DNA of 13,204 nt from a bacterium (GTDB taxonomy: Bacteria > Latescibacterota > UBA2968 > GCA-2709665). Below are positions 7,666-13,204 of this stretch, in pieces (position 1 is the stretch's first letter; every line of letters starts with the position of its first letter). The stretch covers positions 1 to 13,204 of the forward strand of contig JAQCGA010000046.1 of NCBI GenBank assembly GCA_027619145.1, given 5' to 3'. The position numbers and the translations under genes are program-made. The notes below the pieces were generated by a model, which worked only from the letters and a program-made list of their open reading frames with translations, was not told where the DNA came from and made no database searches.

Positions 7666-7702
7666 CTGCGCGGACGACCGGTTTTTCCGGCTGTCCGCGC
7701 AG
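7666..7702. other. Strong GC-rich stem-loop between operons
   Basis: CTGCGCGGAC (7666-7675) pairs perfectly with GTCCGCGCAG (7693-7702). Inside, one G-T wobble and one mismatch lead to a CCGG/CCGG stem (7678-7681 with 7687-7690) closing a TTTTT loop. It lies 47 bases after the oxidoreductase stop and 19 bases before the next start. There is no T-run on either side, so it is not a classical rho-independent terminator. It may still stop or attenuate transcription, or be one copy of a REP-like palindromic element. The pairing is directly seen; the role is open. Confidence 0.6.
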
Positions 7703-7721
7703 GCACAGTGGAGTGGAATGG

Positions 7722-8774
7722 ATGGAATCGAAAAAGGAAGAAATGCTGGAGCAGGCAATCCGGCGGTTGCCGCGTATTCCGCTGGGGGTACGTCCCACGC
7801 CGTTGGAGGCGATGCCCCGGTTGAGTGAGCACCTGGGGGGGCCGCCGCTTTATATCAAGCGGGACGATTTGACGGGGTTGGCGTTTGGGGGGAATAAGAC
7901 GCGGATGCTGGAGTTTTCGATGGCGGATGCGAAGGCGAAAGGGGCGGAGGTGGTTGTGATGGGGGCGGCGGTGCAGTCGAATTACTGCCGACAGCTTGCG
8001 GCGGCCTGTGCGAAGCTGGGGCTTGAGTTGAGGTTGTTCATGCGTCCTGAACGGGAGATCGATCGTACGCAGGTGCAGGGCAACGGGTTTTTGCAGCGGA
8101 TGTTTGGTGCGCAGGTGACGGTGCTGGAGGACAACCGGTTTGATAAGCAGCGGGCGGCGATTGAGGCTGAAATTGGGCGACTTCGGGCCGAGGGGCGGAA
8201 TGTGTACCGTCCCCGGGAGCTGGACACTGTGGATCTGGATGCGATTGCATATGCGGAAGTGGGACTGGAACTGGTACGACAGTGTCGGGTTGCGGGGATT
8301 CGCCCAAAGTTCCTGTACACGGCGGCGCTGGATACCACGCAGGCGGGTCTGGTGCTGGGGCTTTCGTACCTGGAGAGCTCGATCCAGGTGAAAGGGATCA
8401 GTCCGTTTCAGGGGATGCCGGAACGTAAGGAGAATATGGCGCGTATGGCCAACCAGGCAGTGAAGCGGTTGGGGTTGGACTTTGGTGAGATGACGCCGGA
8501 AGATTTTGATAACGATGATGGCTTTGTGGGAGAGCGGTACGGGATTCCGACGGAAGCCGGGATTGAGGCGCTTCATACCGTGGCGCGTTGTGAGGGCATT
8601 TTGCTGGATCCGGTGTACACGAGCAAGGCGATGGGCGCGTTGTTTACACAGATCCGAGAAGGCAAGTTGCCCAAAGATGAGCCGGTTGTATTTTTGCACA
8701 CGGGGGGAGCGCCCGCGCTGTTCGGGTACGTGGAAGAGGTGTTGTTGCAGGAAGACGGTTCAGGCAGGAGCTGA
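7722..8774 (+). CDS. D-cysteine desulfhydrase / ACC deaminase-family PLP enzyme
   Basis: This is a fold-type II PLP enzyme of about 350 residues. The N-terminal block PTPLEAMPRLSEHLGGPPLYIKRDDLTG is typical of the family. FGGNKTRMLEF supplies the PLP lysine (Lys59 from this start), and QSNYCRQLAAACA supplies the Ser/Asn pair used by D-cysteine desulfhydrase and ACC deaminase. The C-terminal part has YGIPTEAGIEAL, GILLDPVYTSKAMGAL and VVFLHTGGAPALFGY. It would release ammonia, with pyruvate and sulfide from D-cysteine or 2-oxobutyrate from ACC; the two cannot be told apart here. ATG 7722 has GGAG 8 bases upstream. An in-frame GTG at 7713 and an ATG at 7743 (close behind AGGA) are alternatives, and 7743 would also match family lengths. 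It is the first gene of a tight run and lies just past a strong stem-loop. Confidence 0.9.
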   Translation: MESKKEEMLEQAIRRLPRIPLGVRPTPLEAMPRLSEHLGGPPLYIKRDDLTGLAFGGNKTRMLEFSMADAKAKGAEVVVMGAAVQSNYCRQLAAACAKLGLELRLFMRPEREIDRTQVQGNGFLQRMFGAQVTVLEDNRFDKQRAAIEAEIGRLRAEGRNVYRPRELDTVDLDAIAYAEVGLELVRQCRVAGIRPKFLYTAALDTTQAGLVLGLSYLESSIQVKGISPFQGMPERKENMARMANQAVKRLGLDFGEMTPEDFDNDDGFVGERYGIPTEAGIEALHTVARCEGILLDPVYTSKAMGALFTQIREGKLPKDEPVVFLHTGGAPALFGYVEEVLLQEDGSGRS

Positions 8775-8800
8775 GGTTTGAGCCACTCAAGGAGAACGAA

Positions 8801-9703
8801 ATGCCACGCAAGAGGCTGCGAGTTGCGGCGTGTCAGATGCATGCAGGAGAAGATATTGAGTTGAATACGGCGCGGGTGGCGGAGAAGCTGAAAGAGTGTG
8901 CTGCGGAGGGAGTAGAGGTTGCTTCGTTTCAAGAGGGTGTACTGTACGGGTATAGTTGCCGCGAGGAATTTTGGAACGATTTGGACATGGAGCGGCTGCT
9001 ACGGGCGGAGCGGAAGATTGTTCGAACGTGCAAGCAGGAGAGAATTGCTGCGGTGGTGGGTTCGGCACATATGGAAAATGGTGTGCGTTACAATAGTTTG
9101 CTGGTGGTGGATCGGGATGGTACGGTTCGGGGGCGGTACGGGAAGATTCATCTGGCGGGGGAGGAGTGGTGTTCGCCTGCACAGACGTTGCCCATTTACC
9201 GACTCTGTGGGGTAGATTGTTGTTTTTTGATCTGTCACGATGTGCGGTATCCGGAACTGGTGCGGTTGCCAGCGGCTGCCGGTGCACAGGTATGTTTTTT
9301 CTGTAGCTGTGAGAGTCCGGTAACGGCGGAATGGAAATTGGCGGCGTACTGGGCTATGCCGGTGAGCCGGGCTACGGAGAATTCGATTTACGTGGTGATG
9401 GCGAACGCGCCTGCGGATATGCAGGATTTGAATCGGTCCGGTTCGTCGCACGGAGAATCCAAGGTGATTCATCCGGATGGAAATCTGCTGGGCGAGGCGG
9501 GTATTTTTACAGAGGAAGAGGTGGTGTGCGATCTGGACCTGGCGGCGGCAGACCGGCATATTGCGTTGCGGGCGGTGGAGGATGAGACACGGGTGCGCGA
9601 CTGGCTTCAGGCGGGTCTGGCGCTGGTGGAGCGATCTCCAACAGGCAAGAACGGACGTGCAACGGCGAAGGTTCGACAAGGGAGAAGTACGAAATGCGGT
9701 TGA
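8801..9703 (+). CDS. Carbon-nitrogen hydrolase (nitrilase superfamily)
   Basis: This 300-residue amidase-type enzyme hydrolyses non-peptide C-N bonds in amides or N-carbamoyl compounds. The catalytic Glu-Lys-Cys triad is visible: Glu45 in SFQEGVLYGY, Lys115 in YGKIHLAGEEW and Cys145 in LICHDVRYPE. The Glu is preceded by Gln rather than the common Pro, a minor variation. The segment GVRYNSLLVVDRDGTVRGRYGKIHL is the usual strand pair leading to the lysine. Start ATG 8801 follows AAGGAGA with good spacing. The gene starts 26 bases after the PLP enzyme and its last 10 bases overlap the SDR gene, so it is almost certainly co-transcribed with both. The Lys/Arg-rich tail (about 283-300) probably lies outside the core. 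Omega-amidase, N-carbamoylputrescine amidase or a related activity are all possible. Confidence 0.9.
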   Translation: MPRKRLRVAACQMHAGEDIELNTARVAEKLKECAAEGVEVASFQEGVLYGYSCREEFWNDLDMERLLRAERKIVRTCKQERIAAVVGSAHMENGVRYNSLLVVDRDGTVRGRYGKIHLAGEEWCSPAQTLPIYRLCGVDCCFLICHDVRYPELVRLPAAAGAQVCFFCSCESPVTAEWKLAAYWAMPVSRATENSIYVVMANAPADMQDLNRSGSSHGESKVIHPDGNLLGEAGIFTEEEVVCDLDLAAADRHIALRAVEDETRVRDWLQAGLALVERSPTGKNGRATAKVRQGRSTKCG

Positions 9704-10416
9704 AGAATAAGGTGATTGTGGTAACAGGCGGTGCATCCGGGATTGGGCGGGCTGCGGTGCGGTGTTGCGCGAGAGAGGGCGCTTCTGTGGCGGTGGTGGA
9801 TATGGATGCGGAGGGAGTTGCGGCCACGGTTCAGGAGGTGAAGGCGCTGGGGGTAGAGGCGGCAGGTTTTGCTGTGGATGTGCGTGACGAAACTCAGGTG
9901 CGCAACATGATGGAGGGCGTGGTTGCAGCATTCGAGAAGGTGGACGGACTGGTCCACGCAGCGGGGATTTTGGAGGGTGCGTTTGTGCCGGTGGATTTGT
10001 TTGAAGAGGCGACGTGGGACCGGGTGCTGGATGTGAATTTGAAAGGGAGTTTTCTGGTTTGTAAGTACGCGGTACCGGCAATAGAGCGTGCCGGTGCCGG
10101 GGTGATTGTATTAATTTCTTCGGGTGCGGGCGTATCTGGCGGTAGTTCGTCGGTTGCGTACGGCTCGAGCAAGGGTGGGGTACACGGGTTGTCGTTGGTG
10201 CTGGCTGCACAACTGGCTTCTCGGAATATCCGGGTGCATGGGGTTTGTCCGGGTTCAATTGATACGCCGTTGAAGCGGCGGCAACTGGAGGCTGGCGGAC
10301 GACCGTTTGACCCGGAAAAGTCTGGTTTGGGCGATCCGGAAGGAGTGGGGAAGCTGTTGTCTTTTCTGGTGTCCGATGAAGCGGATTACGTGCGGGGTAC
10401 GATTTTTACACGATGA
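9694..10416 (+). CDS. Short-chain dehydrogenase/reductase (SDR)
   Basis: This is a classical SDR of 240 residues. The cofactor motif TGGASGIG spans 11-18, and Asp36 at the end of beta-2 suggests NAD rather than NADP. HAAG at 88-91 stands for the usual NNAG. Asn115 (VNLKG), Ser143, Tyr156 and Lys160 (YGSSK) complete the catalytic tetrad with normal spacing. It would oxidise an alcohol or reduce a ketone on a small metabolite. It overlaps the end of the C-N hydrolase gene by 10 bases, and AGGGAG lies 9 bases upstream of its ATG. The C-terminus stops at RGTIFTR, where most relatives continue with a VDGG-type strand, so the last few residues are missing or altered. Catalysis should not depend on them. 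Confidence 0.92.
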   Translation: MRLKNKVIVVTGGASGIGRAAVRCCAREGASVAVVDMDAEGVAATVQEVKALGVEAAGFAVDVRDETQVRNMMEGVVAAFEKVDGLVHAAGILEGAFVPVDLFEEATWDRVLDVNLKGSFLVCKYAVPAIERAGAGVIVLISSGAGVSGGSSSVAYGSSKGGVHGLSLVLAAQLASRNIRVHGVCPGSIDTPLKRRQLEAGGRPFDPEKSGLGDPEGVGKLLSFLVSDEADYVRGTIFTR

Positions 10417-10442
10417 GCGGACGTGTTCAAAAGGGGAGCAGG

Positions 10443-12956
10443 ATGGGGAGCAAAGATCAGAGGTCAGAACTTCTTTCACCGGAAGCCTACCTGGGGCATC
10501 CCGTGGGTGCGGATTATAAGGTGGCGAACTGGGAGAAGATTCGCGGGTATTTTGCGCATGTGGCGGAACACTCGGATCGGGTGAATGTGCGTGAATTGGG
10601 GAAAACGACGGAGGGGCGACCGTATGTGGTGGCGGAGATTTCATCTGCGGAGAATCTTCGGGATCGGAATCGGCATCTGGAAGATCGGAAGAAGGTGGCG
10701 GACCCGAGGTTGATCCGGGATGGGGCGGAAGAGCGAAGTTTGATTGAGGATGGGAAAGTAGTGGTGTATTTCGGGTGTGCGATTCACGGGAATGAGGTGG
10801 GTGCAACGCAGATGTCTCTGGAGTTGCTGTACGAGCTGGCATCAGGGACTTCGGCGGAGATTCAGGAGATTCTGGATCGGGTAATTCTGGTGATGGTGCC
10901 GTCGAGCGATCCAGATGGGCTGGACAATGTGATTGCGTGGTACGAGCAGACGCTGGGCAAGGCCTGGGAAGGTTCCGGGATGCCATGGATTTATAATACG
11001 TATGCGGGCAATCAAAATGTGTGGGATACGGTACATTTGAATTTGAATGAGTCGCGCATGGATGCCCGGCTGCTCTACCAGGAGTGGTTGCCCAATATTA
11101 TGGGCGATGTGCACCAGTGGGGGAGTTCAAGCGCACGGCTCCTGGTTCCGCCGCATAGTGATCCGACGAATGTGAACTTGCATCCATTGCACAATCAGTT
11201 GTTGTATATCGTGGGTGGATTTATGCAAGCGGAGTTGATTCAGGCGGGTAAGACGGGGGTGCGGAGTGGATATCAGTATTCTACGTATGAGAGTGGGATT
11301 CCGAGGTACACGGCTTCCCGGCATAATATGGTGAGTTTTCTCACGGAGGCGGCGAGTTGCCGGGTGGCCACGCCTTTGTTTTTGACGCGCAGGCAACTGG
11401 ATTCCGATCACGATGAAGTGACAACACAGAACCCGCTGCCCTGGCCGGGCGGCTGGTGGCGGTTGCGGGATATTGTGGAGTATGAGAAGATCGGGTATAG
11501 GGCCGTGCTGAAGGCAGCTGCGCGAAACCATGAGTTGTTCCAGCAGGCTTCGATTCGAGCGGGGCGAGATGCGATTCGGAAAGGGCAGGAGGAGCCGCCG
11601 TTCGCGTGGCTGGTTCCGGAGGCGCAACACGATCCGGGTAGGGCGGCGCACATGCTGGAGTTGTTGCATTTTTCTGGCGTGGAGGTGCACCAGGCGGAAG
11701 AAGCGTTTGTAGCGGATGAGGTGTCGTATCCGGCCGGTACTTTTGTGATGTATGCCGCGCAACCGTTTCGGACGTATGTGAAGGATCTGTTGGAGCGACA
11801 GGATCCGCCTACAGGACCCACGCCGAACCGATTTGAGGGTTGGACGCTACCGTTGCAAATGGGTGTGCGGTGGGTTACTGTGAACGGGACGTTTGAGTGC
11901 AGGACGGAGAAGCTGATGGAGATTCCTCGGCCCGAAGGCAAGGTTCAGAGCGGTGAGAGGACGACCGGGTATGTGGTTTCTGTGGGTGCAAATGACGATT
12001 ATAAGTTGATTAACAGGCTACATAAGACAGAGGTTCCGTTTCAACTGATTTCATCCGGGGAAGTATGGGCGTCTGAGGCTGGTGAGCGGGTGCCAGATGG
12101 GTCGTTGTTTGTGCCTGGAGATGAAGGTGTTCGGAAGCGTTTGCCAGAGCTGGTTGAAGGGGTGGGTGTAACGTTGTGTGGAACCGATGTGGTTCGGGCG
12201 AGAGTGGAGGCGAACCTGAATGCGGTGTCTTCACCCCGTACTGGAGTGTACAGGCCCTGGATGGAGAATCTGGATGAGGGCTGGACGAGGTTCGTTCTGG
12301 AAGCGTTTGAGTTTCCGTACACAGCGGTTCACAATGCGGGTATTCGTGCGGGAAATTTGAAGGAACGGTTCGATTGCCTGGTTCTTCCGTCTATGTCAAC
12401 TGCGGAGGCGCTGGAAGGACAACGACCGGAGGCGACTGCGCCGCGTTATGCGGGTGGGATTGGACAGGACGGGGCGACGTGTCTTCAGGATTTTGTGAGA
12501 GAAGGCGGTACGCTGGTTTGTATTGACGAGGCATGTAATTTGCCGATGGATCTGTTTGGAATTCCGGTGAAGAATATTCTGTATGGTTTGCCGCAGGAGA
12601 CGTTTTTTTGCCGGGGGTCCAGTTTGCGTATTCAGGTGGACACGTCGCATCCGGTGGGATATGGGATGCAGGCGTGGATGTCTGCATATTTTTACGAGGC
12701 GCAGGCGTTTGAAGTTTGTGGGCCGGAAGCAACGGTGGTTGCTCGGTACGCGGATACGGGGCTGGTGGAGAGCGGGCGAATTCGGAGTGGCGAAGCGTTG
12801 ATCTCTGGAAAGCCGGCGATTGTGGATGTGGCGTACGGGAAGGGGCATATTGTGTTGTTGGGGTTCCGGGTGCAGCGAAATGCGCAGACACACGGGACAT
12901 ATCGCTTTCTGTTTAATGCCATTCAGCGGAGTACGCTGGGTGTGGAGAGAGGTTGA
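10443..12956 (+). CDS. M14-like zinc carboxypeptidase-family protein with C-terminal amidotransferase-like domain
   Basis: This is a large protein of 837 residues from ATG 10443, which has GGGGAG 4 bases upstream. ATG 10413 overlaps the SDR stop (ATGA) but has a poor ribosome site. The N-terminal half is M14-type. HGNEVG gives His115 and Glu118, GDVHQWGSSSARLLVPP gives the third zinc ligand His224, and FLTEAASC gives the likely general base Glu302. The substrate-carboxylate Arg seen in most relatives (DNNRD) is replaced by YAGNQNVWD at 187-195, so typical carboxypeptidase activity is uncertain. The C-terminal region (~500-837) alternates strands and helices, with DCLVLPSMST and LQDFVREGGTLVCID, like the glutamine-amidotransferase-like domains often fused to such proteins. 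No signal peptide is seen, unlike many secreted relatives. The sulfatase start follows after one base. The family is clear; the substrate is unknown. Confidence 0.85.
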   Translation: MGSKDQRSELLSPEAYLGHPVGADYKVANWEKIRGYFAHVAEHSDRVNVRELGKTTEGRPYVVAEISSAENLRDRNRHLEDRKKVADPRLIRDGAEERSLIEDGKVVVYFGCAIHGNEVGATQMSLELLYELASGTSAEIQEILDRVILVMVPSSDPDGLDNVIAWYEQTLGKAWEGSGMPWIYNTYAGNQNVWDTVHLNLNESRMDARLLYQEWLPNIMGDVHQWGSSSARLLVPPHSDPTNVNLHPLHNQLLYIVGGFMQAELIQAGKTGVRSGYQYSTYESGIPRYTASRHNMVSFLTEAASCRVATPLFLTRRQLDSDHDEVTTQNPLPWPGGWWRLRDIVEYEKIGYRAVLKAAARNHELFQQASIRAGRDAIRKGQEEPPFAWLVPEAQHDPGRAAHMLELLHFSGVEVHQAEEAFVADEVSYPAGTFVMYAAQPFRTYVKDLLERQDPPTGPTPNRFEGWTLPLQMGVRWVTVNGTFECRTEKLMEIPRPEGKVQSGERTTGYVVSVGANDDYKLINRLHKTEVPFQLISSGEVWASEAGERVPDGSLFVPGDEGVRKRLPELVEGVGVTLCGTDVVRARVEANLNAVSSPRTGVYRPWMENLDEGWTRFVLEAFEFPYTAVHNAGIRAGNLKERFDCLVLPSMSTAEALEGQRPEATAPRYAGGIGQDGATCLQDFVREGGTLVCIDEACNLPMDLFGIPVKNILYGLPQETFFCRGSSLRIQVDTSHPVGYGMQAWMSAYFYEAQAFEVCGPEATVVARYADTGLVESGRIRSGEALISGKPAIVDVAYGKGHIVLLGFRVQRNAQTHGTYRFLFNAIQRSTLGVERG

Positions 12957-12957
12957 G

Positions 12958-13204
12958 ATGGCGGAGCAACGTCCGAATATTCTCTGGATTTGCACAGACC
13001 AGCAACGATGGGATACGATTGGGGCGCTGGGTAACCCTCACGTGTCCACGCCAAATATTGATCGGCTGGTGGCAGAGGGTGTGTCGTTTACACACGCGTA
13101 TTGCCAGAGCCCGATCTGTACGCCGAGTCGGGCGAGCTTTTTGACGGGGATGTATGCGAGTGCGGTGCATGTGAACGGGAATGGGAACGCGTATTTTCCT
13201 GACA
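12958..13204 (+). CDS. Type I sulfatase, 3'-truncated by window edge
   Basis: The frame from ATG 12958 stays open to the window end (82 complete codons). The sequence begins MAEQRPNILWICTDQQRWD, the usual sulfatase first strand, with metal-binding Asp14 (here TDQQ rather than DDQ). CTPSRASFLTG follows at 54-64. Cys54-Thr-Pro-Ser-Arg58 is the Cys-type formylglycine motif, needing oxidation by a formylglycine-generating or anaerobic sulfatase-maturing enzyme; neither is seen here. The GGAGAGAGG ribosome site lies at 12943-12951. Only one base separates it from the M14 stop, so it is the last visible gene of that operon. No signal peptide precedes the catalytic domain, so as written the protein is cytoplasmic unless exported another way. 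The role is removal of sulfate from sugars or other esters. Confidence 0.95.
   Translation, partial: MAEQRPNILWICTDQQRWDTIGALGNPHVSTPNIDRLVAEGVSFTHAYCQSPICTPSRASFLTGMYASAVHVNGNGNAYFPD

Noticed and set aside
8999..10258. Long minus-strand open frame (419 codons), and similar ones at 7629-8699, 6797-7798 and 4100-5014
   Set aside because: They lie fully opposite well-supported genes, encode Pro/Arg/His-rich sequence with no motif, and result from the G-rich coding strand leaving few stop codons on the other side.
10413..10442. ATG 10413 as start of the M14 gene, in ATGA overlap with the SDR stop
   Set aside because: It has no well-placed ribosome site, and the extra ten residues look unstructured; ATG 10443 follows a purine-rich GGGGAG.
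1..13204. tRNA, rRNA, riboswitch, transposase or integrase
   Set aside because: Nothing with the needed sequence or structure was recognised in any spacer or frame.

Overview
The window looks like a slice of an accessory, catabolic region from an uncultured bacterium. All genes read on the + strand. Nearly all share one codon style: G-ending codons (gcg, gtg, ggg, cgg) and a coding strand much richer in G than C. The gene set is a rhamnogalacturonan-lyase-like barrel protein, two Gfo/Idh/MocA oxidoreductases, a CE7 acetyl-esterase, an M14 peptidase and a sulfatase. From general knowledge this resembles the glycan- and sulfatase-rich genomes of Latescibacterota or Poribacteria. That placement is an inference; there is no rRNA or marker gene here to test it.

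Layout. 1-1374: the 3' part of a large (alpha/alpha)-barrel protein cut by the left edge. 1389-2535: a Gfo/Idh/MocA oxidoreductase split by a frameshift near 1770. 2536-4078: an AT-richer islet carrying one intact gene for a PD-(D/E)XK nuclease-like protein (2649-3860). It is bordered by a short hairpin upstream, and downstream by a 218-base spacer containing an 8-bp tandem repeat. 4079-6468: a CE7 (AXE1) esterase and a beta-CASP metallo-beta-lactamase ribonuclease. 6530-7618: a second, intact Gfo/Idh/MocA oxidoreductase. 7619-7721: a spacer with a long GC-rich stem-loop. 7722-13204: a compact run of a D-cysteine desulfhydrase/ACC-deaminase-like PLP enzyme, a carbon-nitrogen hydrolase, an SDR dehydrogenase, an M14-type peptidase and the start of a type I sulfatase. 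Gaps in this run are 26 bases or fewer, with one real overlap, so it is probably one operon.

How the parts could work together. The lyase-like protein, acetyl-esterase and sulfatase would strip acetyl and sulfate groups from acidic or sulfated polysaccharide and cut it. The Gfo/Idh/MocA and SDR enzymes would oxidise or epimerise the released sugars. The PLP enzyme, nitrilase-type hydrolase and M14 protein suggest use of amino acids, amides and peptides. These links are inferred from family and position. The nuclease gene does not fit this theme: its base composition and repeat-marked borders suggest it arrived separately, possibly as a stand-alone defence gene.

No tRNA, rRNA, CRISPR array, transposase or integrase was recognised.
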